64,000 nt of DNA from Nitrospiraceae bacterium (GCA_002726235.1 PBSN01000004.1:76570-140569), one strand, 5' to 3'; counted from the first letter of the stretch, positions 16,221-26,027 are shown. Notes: generated by a model not told the origin, from the letters alone. Numbers and translations are program-made.

Positions 16221-18938
16221 TTGAAGGGAAATATTCCGACTGCTGTGTTCGAGGTTGTTTCTCGGAGCGCAAACCAGACAGCCATGCAGGTGTTCAAAGG
16301 GGCTCTTTGTGATGTCTGGACGTTTCAGGACGTTGGAAACACCGTAAAAAAGTTTGCTGCAGCACTCCGATTTATGGGCATCGGCACAGGTGACCGAGTT
16401 GTCATTCTCGCCGAAAATCGGCCGGAATGGGGTATTGCCTATCTTGGGGTGGTAACGATCGGCGCAACAGTCGTTCCATTTGATGTCCAATATACCTCCG
16501 ATGAAGTTAAGACGTTGATTCAGGATTGTGAACCGCATACGATCATCGTGACTGCTCAGACCTACTCTCTGCTTCCTGCACGGGAGGAGAAGCAGTGCGT
16601 TATCACCTTAGATGAGCCAGTTGATTCCTTGGACATTGGGTTCCGTGACTGTATTGCAAAGTATGGTATTGCTGTCGAGCATGTGAGTAACTTTTCTCGT
16701 ACCATCCCACCCGATACTGTTGCCTCACTGTTATACACGTCGGGGACAACTGGAACTCCAAAGGGGGTGCTTCTCTCGCACGAAAATCTTCTTTCCAATG
16801 CTGGGGCGATCAAGGCGGCTGGCTTGGCAACAGGTAGCGACAATATTTTATCTATTTTGCCGCTTCACCATGCTTATCCATTTATGGTCTCGTTTTTGAT
16901 CCCCATTCTTTTAGGCGCACGAATCACCTTTCTTCAGACACTCAAAGGGCCTGAGCTTCTGGCGTGTGTGCGAGAGGCCGAGGTTTCCATTGTTGTTGGC
17001 GTTCCGCAGGTCTACGCACAGTTTTATCGTGCCATGGCGAATGAGTTGGAAGCGCAACCCGAAGCAGTTCAGAAGGTGGCTGCAGTGTTGATGGGATGCT
17101 CAGGTTTTGTGCGTGATTGGACGAATTTGAATATCGGCAAAGCAATTTTTCCTGCAGCGCACAAACGGTTTGGACCTACACTTCGTCTTTTGATTTCTGG
17201 TGGTGCGAGGTTAGATCTCACTGTTGCTCGATTTCTATATCGCATGGGGTTTACTATTTTGGAGGGGTACGGGTTGAGTGAAACCGCGCCGATTCTTACA
17301 TTCAATCCGCTCGCAAAACAAAAGATTGGGTCGGTCGGACGGTCGATGATGAATGTTGATCTTCAGATTGCCGAATCGGATGAGAAGGGGATTGGGGAGG
17401 TCACAGCGCGTGGTCCGAATGTGATGCTCGGTTATTTCAAAAACGACCACGCAACGACTGAGATGATTCACGATGGAGTGTTGTGGACAGGGGATCTTGG
17501 CTACTTTGATCAAGACGGGTATCTGTTTTTGACCGGGCGGAAGAAGGAACTGATTGTCTTGGCTGGGGGCAAGAACGTCTATCCCGATGATGTCGAATCC
17601 GTGTACCGTTTGAGTCCTGCCATTTCCGATATCTGTGTTGTTGGGGTAGAACACTCAGAAGAGGGTGGTGAAGCATTGCATGCCGTGGTGTACCCAAACT
17701 TTTCGTACTTCAAGGAGAACAAAATAGGCAATGTTGAAGAATTTATACGTAGCGACTTGCACGGTCTGTCTGGGCGACTGGCGTCGTATAAGCAAGTCAG
17801 TGGGTTAACCGTCGTTACAGAACCACTTCCGAGAACGCGACTTGGCAAGTTGCAGCGTCATCGTGTGAGGGCGATGATTGATTCAGCCCCCACAGGGGTC
17901 GCCCCTTTGAAATTGAGTGTTGGCGATGAGGCGATGATGAGTATGGAACCTGCTATCAGCATCGTATCGGCACTGCGGGATGTGCTTGGAAAGGGACGTT
18001 CGATTCGCCTCGATGATCATCTCGGGTTAGATCTGGGCATTGACTCGCTTCGGCGTGTTGAGATGGTGGTAGCGCTTGAGCGGAAATTTGGGCCGTTGCC
18101 GGAGTCGTTTGGTGCTGAGGTGGCAACCATGCGAGATATCATCGCGCGGATTACAGACCTTCGACTGGCAGGAACATCCACGGAATTATGGGTGGATGCT
18201 CGAGGCGAAAACCTGCGGTCGTGGGCTGATATTCTCAAGAACAATACGTTTGAGGTGGATCGGTTGCCACCACATGCGCATCTCATTTCGTGGCAGCATC
18301 GTCTGCAAATTTGGTTCGGATGCGGGTTGTTATATCTCGTCGCTCGAGTAGGGTTTCGTGTATCAGTCTCAGGCGTTGCTCACATTCCTCCACGTGGCCC
18401 CTGTCTTCTCGCGGCAAATCATGCCAGTTTTATGGATGCGTTTGTCGTCTGCGGCGTCGTGCCGTATGTCGTATTTGAGCGACTGTTTTTCTTCGGGTTG
18501 GAACAATATTTCAGGACTCGTTTTACGGCCTGGTTTGCGAGGGGAGCACATATTGTTTCAGTCGATGCGGAAAAACATCTTGTCAATGCGATGCAAACAA
18601 CTGCTGCATTACTGCGACGAGGAAAAATGGTCATGATCTTTCCAGAGGGGTGTCGAACCCTTGATGGGTCGCTGCTCCCATTTCGAAATGGGATAGGTGT
18701 ATTGGCGGCTGAACTTGGTGTTCCGATCGTGCCGGTGTGGATTCATGGCACCTATGAGGCTTGGCCGGTAGGCCAACTGCTTCCGCGGTTTGGCAAGGTT
18801 GCCGTCAGTTTTGGAAAGCCCGTTAAGATTAATGCAGATGAACGCAAAGAATGGAGATTCCAAGGATGGGATGAATATGAACTTGCGACACAGAAAATTC
18901 GAGAGGCCGTTGTGGAATTGTCATGCGATCGATCGTAG
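16221..18938 (+). CDS. Acyl-ACP/CoA synthetase - acyl carrier - acyltransferase fusion (Aas-like)
   Basis: 905 residues in three parts. Residues 1-540: adenylate-forming ligase with LYTSGTTGTPKG (171-182), EGYGLSETAP and WTGDLGYFDQDGYL. Residues 570-660: acyl carrier domain with the phosphopantetheine serine S609 in LGIDSLRRVE. Residues 700-905: PlsC-type acyltransferase with H734....D739 (NHASFMD) and FPEGCRT. A fatty acid could be activated, loaded on the built-in carrier and passed to a lysophospholipid or glycerol phosphate acceptor. E. coli Aas has acyltransferase first and ligase second; here the order is reversed. Start is TTG with GGGAGG 6 nt upstream; the nearby ATG at 16216 runs into a stop after two codons. 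Confidence 0.88.
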   Translation: MKGNIPTAVFEVVSRSANQTAMQVFKGALCDVWTFQDVGNTVKKFAAALRFMGIGTGDRVVILAENRPEWGIAYLGVVTIGATVVPFDVQYTSDEVKTLIQDCEPHTIIVTAQTYSLLPAREEKQCVITLDEPVDSLDIGFRDCIAKYGIAVEHVSNFSRTIPPDTVASLLYTSGTTGTPKGVLLSHENLLSNAGAIKAAGLATGSDNILSILPLHHAYPFMVSFLIPILLGARITFLQTLKGPELLACVREAEVSIVVGVPQVYAQFYRAMANELEAQPEAVQKVAAVLMGCSGFVRDWTNLNIGKAIFPAAHKRFGPTLRLLISGGARLDLTVARFLYRMGFTILEGYGLSETAPILTFNPLAKQKIGSVGRSMMNVDLQIAESDEKGIGEVTARGPNVMLGYFKNDHATTEMIHDGVLWTGDLGYFDQDGYLFLTGRKKELIVLAGGKNVYPDDVESVYRLSPAISDICVVGVEHSEEGGEALHAVVYPNFSYFKENKIGNVEEFIRSDLHGLSGRLASYKQVSGLTVVTEPLPRTRLGKLQRHRVRAMIDSAPTGVAPLKLSVGDEAMMSMEPAISIVSALRDVLGKGRSIRLDDHLGLDLGIDSLRRVEMVVALERKFGPLPESFGAEVATMRDIIARITDLRLAGTSTELWVDARGENLRSWADILKNNTFEVDRLPPHAHLISWQHRLQIWFGCGLLYLVARVGFRVSVSGVAHIPPRGPCLLAANHASFMDAFVVCGVVPYVVFERLFFFGLEQYFRTRFTAWFARGAHIVSVDAEKHLVNAMQTTAALLRRGKMVMIFPEGCRTLDGSLLPFRNGIGVLAAELGVPIVPVWIHGTYEAWPVGQLLPRFGKVAVSFGKPVKINADERKEWRFQGWDEYELATQKIREAVVELSCDRS

Positions 18939-19207
18939 AACAAGAACCGAACAAAATTCTGACTATCCTTAGCGAAATTGCGTTAAGGGGAAAAGGGGCG
19001 ACGACGGAGTGTTTGCTTGATGAGGTACTGGATGCTGGGTTGACCGCGCCAACATATTTTCAGGCAGAAGGGGAAGATTCCGATGCGTCATATCTGGGCC
19101 AATCGCCCGCATGGGCTAAATATCATATTCGTGAATGGAAAAGGGTAGTCACGGTCTATAAAGGCGGTCAATCCGAATGGCGACTGCAAACAACTGAAAC
19201 GCCGTAA
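18923..19207 (+). CDS. Small hypothetical protein
   Basis: 94 residues, overlapping the end of the acyltransferase fusion by 16 nt, so likely translated from the same message. Soluble and mixed in charge; the middle (LRGKGATTECLLDEVLDAGL) could be two helices and the C-terminal part (WKRVVTVYKGGQSEWRLQ) two strands. I do not recognise a family. The tight overlap and normal composition argue that it is real. Confidence 0.55.
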   Translation: MRSIVEQEPNKILTILSEIALRGKGATTECLLDEVLDAGLTAPTYFQAEGEDSDASYLGQSPAWAKYHIREWKRVVTVYKGGQSEWRLQTTETP

Positions 19208-19342
19208 ATAGATTACCGTTCTCTTCTCAGAGTTAGACATTCTCCAGAGAGATCTCAATCTTCCCATGATTTACCGGATACCGGGACGTGAGGGATAGTG
19301 AGATGCAAGATGAATCGACAACGTGACGGATCATGAATATTG

Positions 19343-19972
19343 TCAGGTATTGTTCAGGAGGGGTTGAAATTCATCGATCAATTTTGGTGTTGTTTGGAAT
19401 TGGAAGGCATGAATGCCAAGTTGTGCTGCCGCGTTCACGAATTCGATTCTGTCGTCGACGTACCAGACCGACTCGGCAGGTACATTCCCAAGATTCAGGG
19501 CATGTTCATAGATGGCTCTCTCGGGTTTTCGAGAGCGTACCTTATAAGAGAGAATGGCGGTTTTCACATTCTTGATTACGGGGAAGGTGGCCTGTAAGCA
19601 TTCGAAGTGCATCTCGTTGGTGTTTGAAAGTAAGAAGAGGCGGTATCGTTCTCCCAAGTGATTGACGAGGGATGAGACCTCGGCGTTCTCGCGAAAGCAG
19701 GAATTCCAGGCTTCGCGAAACGTCTCAAAATCCATTGTGAGATGGTAGGTGGACACCATCTGTTTATAAAATTCCTCGGATGAGATTTTTCCTGTGTCAT
19801 AGTCATTGATCAGGATGGTACTGACCGATTTGAGTGCAGATAGTACTTCGGCCTGATCTGTATAGCGAGGATCTTTAGATGATTGGGCGAGGCGTGTTGC
19901 GATTTCGAGATGATCAACATCGATGATCACGCTCCCAATGTCGAAGAGAATCAGGCTAGGCAGTTTAGGCAT
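19343..19972 (-). CDS. HAD-superfamily hydrolase
   Basis: 209 residues. Motif I appears as LILFDIGSVIIDVD: the first nucleophile aspartate is present, but the usual second aspartate (DxD) is a G-S, as in the YihX/epoxide-hydrolase-like HAD subfamily. Motif II is LLSNTNEMHF, motif III lysine is in YKVRSRKPE, and motif IV is WYVDDRIEFV. Sugar-phosphate or flavin phosphatase activity is common in this subgroup, but the substrate is unknown. Single gene, convergent with the upstream small protein gene. Confidence 0.85.
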   Translation of the reverse strand: MPKLPSLILFDIGSVIIDVDHLEIATRLAQSSKDPRYTDQAEVLSALKSVSTILINDYDTGKISSEEFYKQMVSTYHLTMDFETFREAWNSCFRENAEVSSLVNHLGERYRLFLLSNTNEMHFECLQATFPVIKNVKTAILSYKVRSRKPERAIYEHALNLGNVPAESVWYVDDRIEFVNAAAQLGIHAFQFQTTPKLIDEFQPLLNNT

Positions 19973-20215
19973 CGGCTCAGTCTACTGTGCGGGCATGGTC
20001 ACGTCAAAATTGTGAGTCTCGCCGTAGGTGCTTTCCTTTTGCCTCATGGCAGGGTTGTGGTGCTACTCGAAGAATCCTCACGTATGGCCACTCTCAGTGG
20101 TGTATTTTTCGCTCTTGCCCTGAGAAAAAAATGAAGCAACCTGAGTAGTTGAAGCTGGATAGCTTATGCCCTCTTCTCGCGCATTTCCATGTTTCTCTGC
20201 ATCCCTATCTGTTTC

Positions 20216-20245
20216 TTGACTTCGTAAAAGACCTACTTCTAGAAT
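20216..20245 (+). promoter_or_regulatory. Promoter of the trmFO-xerC-hslVU cluster
   Basis: TTGACT (20216-20221) and TAGAAT (20240-20245) with an 18-nt spacer, about 27 nt of leader before trmFO. The rest of the 306-nt gap at 19973-20278, between the divergent HAD and trmFO genes, shows nothing else I can name. Confidence 0.58.
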
Positions 20246-20278
20246 AGCCCTTCTGAGATTTCCTCTGGAATAGAAATC

Positions 20279-21595
20279 ATGACATCGCAAATTGTGGTAA
20301 TTGGAGGCGGCTTGGCCGGCTCCGAAGCGGCATGGCAGGTGGCTAAGCGGGGCATTCCCGTAATCTTGTACGAAATGCGGCCGACAGCCAATACTCCGGC
20401 ACATGCGTCGGATAAGCTGGCGGAGTTGGTGTGTAGCAACTCGTTTGGGTCTGAGGATATCCTGAATGCCTCTGGCATCTTGAAGGAAGAAATGCGTCGG
20501 CTCGATTCGTTGATCGTAAAAACAGCGGATATGTGTCGAGTCCCCGCCGGATCGGCATTGGCAGTGGATCGCGAGAAATTCTCGGGCCACATTACGGAAA
20601 CGCTTGAAGCTCATCCTCATGTGATGGTGAGGCGAGAGGAGGTTACGCAAATTCCGACCGATCGGATTTCAATTATTGCCTCAGGTCCATTGACATCAGA
20701 TCGTTTGGCGAACTCGATCAAAGAACTCACGCTGGCACAGCACCTCGCATTTTTTGATGCGATCTCTCCGATCGTCGATGCGGAAACGATTGAGTATGAG
20801 ACGGTGTTTCGGGCGTCTCGGTATGGTAAGGGCGGGGCTGATTATCTAAATTGCCCGATGGAGAAGGATGAATACGATCGGTTTTATGATGCTTTGATTG
20901 CGTCGGAAAAGGTCGCCCTAAAAGATTTCGAAAATCTCGCGTATTTTGAAGGATGTATTCCTGTCGAGGTGATGGCAGAACGCGGGCGAGAGACACTTCT
21001 GTTTGGTCCGATGAAGCCTGTTGGTTTAGTCAATCCGCAAACGAACGGTATGTCTCATGCGGTGGTCCAGTTGCGGCAAGAGAATAAGTATGGGTCGTCC
21101 TACAACATGGTAGGATTTCAAACTAAACTAACCTATTCGGAGCAGCGGCGGGTATTTCGTATGATTCCGGGGTTGGAGAAGGCGGAGTTTTTACGGTATG
21201 GTAGCGTTCATCGAAATACGTTCATTAATGCCCCTGCCTTGATGCGTGATACTCTTCAGGTGAAAATGAATGGGGCGATTTTTTTCGCTGGACAACTGAC
21301 GGGTGTTGAGGGATATCTAGACTCTGCCGCGACTGGTTTGATTGCAGGGATCAACGCAGCCCGAGGATTTGAAGGGAAACCGCTTGTGAGACTTCCGGAA
21401 ACCACGGCGCATGGGTCACTGATTGCACATATCACTCAAAGTGATCCGCACAATTTTCAACCGATGAACACAAATTTTGGTTTATTTCCACCACTGCCGA
21501 TGAAGGTTCGAGAGAAAGACCAGAAACGACGCATGATTGGGAAACGCGCGCTGGAGGATCTTGAAAAGTGGATGATGCAATCCCGCGTTTCCTAA
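20279..21595 (+). CDS. trmFO: Methylenetetrahydrofolate-tRNA-(uracil-5-)-methyltransferase
   Basis: 438 residues. FAD-binding GGGLAGSEAA at the start, then LYEMRPTANTPAH, ELVCSNSFGS and ALAVDR, a set specific to TrmFO (Gid). It makes ribothymidine at position 54 of tRNA with a folate donor instead of SAM. First gene of a run with xerC, hslV and hslU, the same order as gid-codV-clpQ-clpY in Bacillus. Overlaps xerC by 28 nt. Confidence 0.96.
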   Translation: MTSQIVVIGGGLAGSEAAWQVAKRGIPVILYEMRPTANTPAHASDKLAELVCSNSFGSEDILNASGILKEEMRRLDSLIVKTADMCRVPAGSALAVDREKFSGHITETLEAHPHVMVRREEVTQIPTDRISIIASGPLTSDRLANSIKELTLAQHLAFFDAISPIVDAETIEYETVFRASRYGKGGADYLNCPMEKDEYDRFYDALIASEKVALKDFENLAYFEGCIPVEVMAERGRETLLFGPMKPVGLVNPQTNGMSHAVVQLRQENKYGSSYNMVGFQTKLTYSEQRRVFRMIPGLEKAEFLRYGSVHRNTFINAPALMRDTLQVKMNGAIFFAGQLTGVEGYLDSAATGLIAGINAARGFEGKPLVRLPETTAHGSLIAHITQSDPHNFQPMNTNFGLFPPLPMKVREKDQKRRMIGKRALEDLEKWMMQSRVS

Positions 21596-22500
21596 ATCAT
21601 CTCAAGGTCGAGCGGGACGTGTCGCCACACACAATTCGAAACTATGGCATCGACCTTCGGCAATTCCAAGCGTTTGTCGCCGCAACAATAGGAGAGTGTT
21701 CGCCGACGGGGATTGATGCAGCTATGATTCGCACCTTCTTGGCGGGGCTAAGGACCAAGGGCGTGAAAGCGTCTTCAATCGCTCGAAAGCTCGCCACGTT
21801 GCGCAGTTTGTTTTACTATTTGGGGAGAGAAGGAGTTGTGCAGGTGAACCCCGCCGCCTCGGTGTCGTCGCCAAAACAGGCAAAGCGCCTTCCTCGATTT
21901 CTCACTCAGGAGGAAGCCTGCCGTTTGGTTGAACAGCCTTCGGCGTTACCGGCACGGTTTGGTCTTCGAGATCGTGCGATTTTGGAGACGTTGTATTCGA
22001 CAGGGATTCGCGTCTCCGAACTGGCCGCATTGTCGATCGAAGATGGCCTCCTCCCTGACGGCCTTATTAAGGTGTTAGGAAAAGGACGAAAGGAGCGGGT
22101 GGTGCCTATCGGATTGCACGCGACGGAAGCGATCATCGCGTATCTTGAATCGCTTCCTCCTCGTCCAAAATCAACTGCACAGTCATCTCCGCATGTTCGA
22201 ACGCCTTTGTTTCGTAACCGGTTTGGGAAACGACTGTCCGTTCGAAGTGTTGAACGCGTCGTTGAAAAATGGAGCCGTCAACTTGCTGACATTCCTTCTA
22301 TCAGTCCACATGCCCTTAGGCACTCGTTCGCCACTCATCTTCTTGATGGTGGAGCAGATCTTCGATCGATTCAAGAATTGCTTGGGCACGAACGCCTTTC
22401 CACCACACAACGGTATACGCATGTTGCCACTCAGCGGCTAATGGAGGCATATGATAGTGCTCACCCGCGTGCGAAGAAGTCGAAAAGTTCATTGCCTTAA
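21568..22500 (+). CDS. xerC: Tyrosine recombinase XerC
   Basis: 310 residues, standard XerC/XerD size. N-terminal SAM-like domain (FLNHLKVERDVSPHTIRNY), then catalytic residues: Arg in TGIRVSEL, Lys in GKGRKERVVPI, His-x-x-Arg in HALRHSF, His in LGHERLSTTQ and the nucleophile Tyr in RYTHV. It resolves chromosome dimers at dif with a partner recombinase. Its start lies 28 nt inside trmFO. Placement next to trmFO-hslVU argues for the housekeeping recombinase rather than an integrase. Confidence 0.92.
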   Translation: MDDAIPRFLNHLKVERDVSPHTIRNYGIDLRQFQAFVAATIGECSPTGIDAAMIRTFLAGLRTKGVKASSIARKLATLRSLFYYLGREGVVQVNPAASVSSPKQAKRLPRFLTQEEACRLVEQPSALPARFGLRDRAILETLYSTGIRVSELAALSIEDGLLPDGLIKVLGKGRKERVVPIGLHATEAIIAYLESLPPRPKSTAQSSPHVRTPLFRNRFGKRLSVRSVERVVEKWSRQLADIPSISPHALRHSFATHLLDGGADLRSIQELLGHERLSTTQRYTHVATQRLMEAYDSAHPRAKKSKSSLP

Positions 22501-22512
22501 TGGAGTAATAAC

Positions 22513-23118
22513 ATGACCGAAGGATTTGGTATGCGACGCAAGGTAAACAGAATTCATGAGCGGCTTGTTCCGCTTGACCGTGCGAAAGTCAGGAGCACAA
22601 CCATTTTGTGTGTGCGGCGCCAGGATCAGGTCGCCATTGCTTCGGATGGTCAAGTTACCGTTGGAAATACCATTATGAAAAGCAATGCCCGCAAGCTTCG
22701 ACGTATTTACCATGACCGGATTCTTGCCGGATTTGCCGGGGCTACCGCGGATGCACTGACGCTATTTGAGAAATTTGAGCAGCGGGTGGAAGAATATCGC
22801 GGGAATCTAGCTCGAGCGGCAGTTGAGATGGCCAAGGATTGGCGAACTGATCGTGTACTGCGTCGCTTGGAGGCATTGATGGCTGTTGCAGACCAACGTT
22901 CCTCCTTCATTATTACGGGTACTGGAGACGTCGTTGAGCCTGAGGATGGGGTTATCGCGATTGGATCGGGGGGTGGCTATGCATTGGCTGCGGCTCGAGC
23001 GTTGATCTCAAAAACTGATTTAGGCTTGCGTGAGATCGTAATCGAGGCCATGAAAGTTGCAGCTGGGATTGATATTTATACCAATGAAGCTATTCAGATC
23101 GAAGAGTTGACATCGTGA
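22513..23118 (+). CDS. hslV: HslV peptidase subunit of HslUV protease
   Basis: 201 residues. The catalytic N-terminal threonine is at T29-T30 in STTILCVRR, so 28 residues must be removed, whereas E. coli HslV loses only Met. TGGAG 7 nt before this ATG supports the long form; an ATG at 22531 (with GAAGG) would still leave 22 residues. The body ([43 protein letters not shown]) is standard. It pairs with HslU to degrade unfolded and regulatory proteins. Confidence 0.95.
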   Translation: MTEGFGMRRKVNRIHERLVPLDRAKVRSTTILCVRRQDQVAIASDGQVTVGNTIMKSNARKLRRIYHDRILAGFAGATADALTLFEKFEQRVEEYRGNLARAAVEMAKDWRTDRVLRRLEALMAVADQRSSFIITGTGDVVEPEDGVIAIGSGGGYALAAARALISKTDLGLREIVIEAMKVAAGIDIYTNEAIQIEELTS

Positions 23119-24527
23119 AGAGTGTCGAAACGCCGCAATCTCTACCAACACCTGAAACCTTGGAATCGTTGACCCCACGGCAAATTGTTGTTGAGCTTGA
23201 TCGATATGTGGTAGGGCAACGCAATGCAAAACGGATGGTTGCGATCGCGCTGCGAACTCGCTGGCGCATGCAACGACTTCCAGAGCATCTCCAAAATGAC
23301 ATCATTCCAAAGAACATCATCATGATTGGACCGACGGGTGTGGGGAAGACCGAGATTTCGCGACGGCTTGCGAAGCTTTCCGGGGCACCATTTCTCAAAG
23401 TCGAAGCGTCAAAGTTTACCGAGGTTGGATATGTCGGTCGTGATGTCGAGTCGCTAGTTCGTGATCTTACTGAATTGTCGGTCAACATTGTCAAGGCTGA
23501 ACATCATGAGCAGGTTCAGGAAAAAGCTAAGTCCTATGGCGAAGAACGGCTGTTGGATCTTATGTTGCCTCCGCCCACCGCGCGACCAACTCTGGAGCCT
23601 CAACACGATGGTGAGAATGGACAAGAAGAAGCTTCTCCTACCGATTCGTATATGCAGACGCGAGAGAAGCTTCGTGCGCAGCTTTTGGCGGGGAAGCTTG
23701 ATGCCCGAAACGTTGAGATTGAAACGAAGGAGAAATCTATTCCAATCGGTGTAATTTCCAATGTTGGGATGGAGGAAATCGAATCGAATCTTCGTGAAGC
23801 ATTGGGTGGGCTCTTTCCGGCGAAGAGAAAAAAACGAACGATGAGAATCGATGATGCTCTCAAGACACTGATTCAAGAAGAAGCCCAAAAGCTTATTGAT
23901 ATGGATGAAGTGGTTCGGTTAGCAGTGCATAAAGTTGAGCAGACTGGCATCGTGTTCCTGGATGAAATTGACAAAATTGCTGGGAAGGAGCGTTCCTCCG
24001 GCCCTGATGTCTCGCGTGAGGGAGTCCAACGCGATCTGTTGCCTATCGTCGAAGGCTGTGCTGTTAGCACGAAATACGGCATTGTTAAGACCGACCACAT
24101 TTTGTTCATTGCGGCTGGGGCATTTCATGTGGCTAAGCCGTCTGACTTGATTCCTGAACTTCAAGGCCGGTTTCCGATTCGTGTGGAACTTGAAGCGCTG
24201 TCAAAAGATGACTTTGTGCGTATTTTGACCGAACCTAATAATGCTCTGATTACGCAATATTGCGCACTCATCGGAGCAGAAGGAGTTGCCCTCCAATTCA
24301 CCGACGATGCCGTAAAAGAGATTGCCGAAATTGCGGTATTAGTGAATGAGCGGAGCGAGAATATTGGAGCCAGGCGATTGTTTACCATTCTTGAGCTCCT
24401 GTTGGATGAGGTTTCCTTTGAGGCTCCAGATCTCATCGAAAAAATGCTTTCGATCGATGTGGCCTATGTTCGAGATCGACTTAAGGATATCGTAAAAGAT
24501 GAGGATTTGAGTCGATATATCCTCTAG
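23115..24527 (+). CDS. hslU: HslU ATPase/unfoldase subunit
   Basis: 470 residues. [17 protein letters not shown] opening, Walker [10 protein letters not shown], the pore loop GYVGRDVE, Walker [10 protein letters not shown] and sensor regions, ending with the conserved RYIL tail that activates HslV. The intermediate domain (about residues 130-230) is present. Starts with GTG overlapping the hslV stop (GTGA). No codY follows, unlike Bacillus; argB comes 108 nt later. Confidence 0.96.
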   Translation: MKSVETPQSLPTPETLESLTPRQIVVELDRYVVGQRNAKRMVAIALRTRWRMQRLPEHLQNDIIPKNIIMIGPTGVGKTEISRRLAKLSGAPFLKVEASKFTEVGYVGRDVESLVRDLTELSVNIVKAEHHEQVQEKAKSYGEERLLDLMLPPPTARPTLEPQHDGENGQEEASPTDSYMQTREKLRAQLLAGKLDARNVEIETKEKSIPIGVISNVGMEEIESNLREALGGLFPAKRKKRTMRIDDALKTLIQEEAQKLIDMDEVVRLAVHKVEQTGIVFLDEIDKIAGKERSSGPDVSREGVQRDLLPIVEGCAVSTKYGIVKTDHILFIAAGAFHVAKPSDLIPELQGRFPIRVELEALSKDDFVRILTEPNNALITQYCALIGAEGVALQFTDDAVKEIAEIAVLVNERSENIGARRLFTILELLLDEVSFEAPDLIEKMLSIDVAYVRDRLKDIVKDEDLSRYIL

Positions 24528-24635
24528 TATTTGTCTGGGGTGGGGGTGCTTTGGAAGCAAGGGAAGAACTCTGGCCTCACCCTTCTTTATTTAACCAAAT
24601 CATGACCAGCGGTCCTTGAATTTCGGGAATTTTCA

Positions 24636-25580
24636 ATGGAGTCTCTCATCAAAAAAGCCGACACGCTTATCGAGGCTTTGCCGTATATCAAGGAGTTTTC
24701 GGGTAAAACGATTGTGATCAAGTACGGTGGACGTGCGATGGTGGACCCAACTTTGAAGGAAGGTTTTGCGCGGGATGTGGTGTTGATGAAGTTTGTGGGG
24801 ATGCACCCGATCGTTGTTCATGGGGGCGGGCCACAGATTGACGGGATGCTCAAAAGGGTTGGATTAGAACCGAAGTTTCGTCATGGGATCCGTGTGACGG
24901 ATCAGGCAACCATGGATGTGGTTGAAATGGTGTTGGGGGGGACAATCAATAAGGAGATTGCCTCACTCATCAGTCGCCATGGGGGGCAAGGGGTTGGGTT
25001 AAGTGGCAAGGATGGGAACCTGATATCGGCACGGCCATTGACAAAAAATGAATGGGTCAAACGCATTGGGCGAGGCGCCGGTTTCTTTGAAGGTAAAGAG
25101 AAGGAAAAACAACAACGGTCGAAAACTCAGATATCTGAGTCTGAATATGGCATGGTTGGTGATGTTGACAGAGTCGATGTCCAGGTGTTGAGCCGTCTAC
25201 AGGAGAGGGAGAGCCGGTCCATTCCGGTTATTGCACCGATTGCTTCAGGTATTGATGGGAAGGTCTATAACATCAATGCTGATAGTGTCGCGGGTGCCAT
25301 CGCCAGCGCCTTGACAGCCGAAAAGCTTCTTATGCTTACGGATGTCCAGGGCATTCATGGAGCAAACGGCCAGCGTCTTGCACACTTGTCCCGAAAGGAT
25401 ATTGGCCAGTTGGTCAAAAAGGACATTCTCAAGGATGGCATGCTCCCAAAGGTTCACGCATGTCTTGCGGCTCTGGAGGGAGGCGTACGGAAAGCCCATA
25501 TTATTGACGGCCGAGTTTCGCACGCGCTGTTGTTGGAAATTTTTACGGATGAGGGAATTGGAACGGAGATTGTCGCGTAG
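24636..25580 (+). CDS. argB: Acetylglutamate kinase
   Basis: 314 residues. IKYGGRAMVD near residue 30 (phosphate-binding lysine), VHGGGPQI, RVTD and the C-terminal GGMLPK-like segment (KDGMLPKVHACLAAL, VSHALLLE) identify ArgB, the second arginine step and usual feedback point. A charged insertion of about 20 residues (around 150-170, EGKEKEKQQRSK) separates the two lobes and is longer than usual. It is 108 nt after hslU and may have its own promoter. argC and argJ lie far away on the other strand. Confidence 0.95.
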   Translation: MESLIKKADTLIEALPYIKEFSGKTIVIKYGGRAMVDPTLKEGFARDVVLMKFVGMHPIVVHGGGPQIDGMLKRVGLEPKFRHGIRVTDQATMDVVEMVLGGTINKEIASLISRHGGQGVGLSGKDGNLISARPLTKNEWVKRIGRGAGFFEGKEKEKQQRSKTQISESEYGMVGDVDRVDVQVLSRLQERESRSIPVIAPIASGIDGKVYNINADSVAGAIASALTAEKLLMLTDVQGIHGANGQRLAHLSRKDIGQLVKKDILKDGMLPKVHACLAALEGGVRKAHIIDGRVSHALLLEIFTDEGIGTEIVA

Positions 25581-25796
25581 TGTAGTGTTTCACGAGTCTC
25601 TTCCCTTTGATTGCTATTCTAGACTTAACCTGGAACCGATGGTTTGTGAACTGGATTTCCGTTTTCGTGAGCATGATGGCTTTGCGATTCACGTGAGGAA
25701 GCGTGAGGGCTGACACCCTAGATGAGGATGCTTATCGCGGCAGGGTTTTGTTTTTCTGCTGTCGTGAGGGTGGGGATGTTTGTTGGGTGACACATG
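25581..25796. other. Convergent gap argB / Lrp-domain gene
   Basis: 216 bases between converging genes, where terminators are expected. A weak inverted repeat (GCAG...CTGC around a T-rich loop near 25740-25765) is the only candidate; it is too short to call. Confidence 0.3.
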
Positions 25797-26027
25797 TTAC
25801 AGCTCGAGGCAGGTGGTGGTTTTTGTAATTCCTTCGACGCAACGGATTCGTGCAAGAGTTTCATCTCGTAACTCTTGAAGAGTTTCTACTTCGACTCTGA
25901 CGATTAAGTCGTGGTCGCCACAGACCGTATAGACCTTCTGTACCCCAGTGATACGGCTCAAGGTTTGCTGACAGCTTCTGGTATGGTCGCCAACGACGTC
26001 AACGAGAATAAATGCACCTAATGCCAT
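25797..26027 (-). CDS. Stand-alone Lrp/AsnC-type ligand-binding domain protein
   Basis: 76 residues, only the RAM/ACT-like effector domain of Lrp/AsnC regulators: ALGAFILVDVVGDHTRSCQQTLSRITGVQKVYTVCGDHDLIVRV, then a helix and VEGITKTTTCLEL. The DNA-binding helix-turn-helix is absent. Such free domains form octamers and may bind amino acids or modulate full-length Lrp proteins. GGGAGG sits 6 nt before the ATG. It is divergent from the midA-nuo cluster, so a link to its control is possible but not shown. Confidence 0.85.
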   Translation of the reverse strand: MALGAFILVDVVGDHTRSCQQTLSRITGVQKVYTVCGDHDLIVRVEVETLQELRDETLARIRCVEGITKTTTCLEL

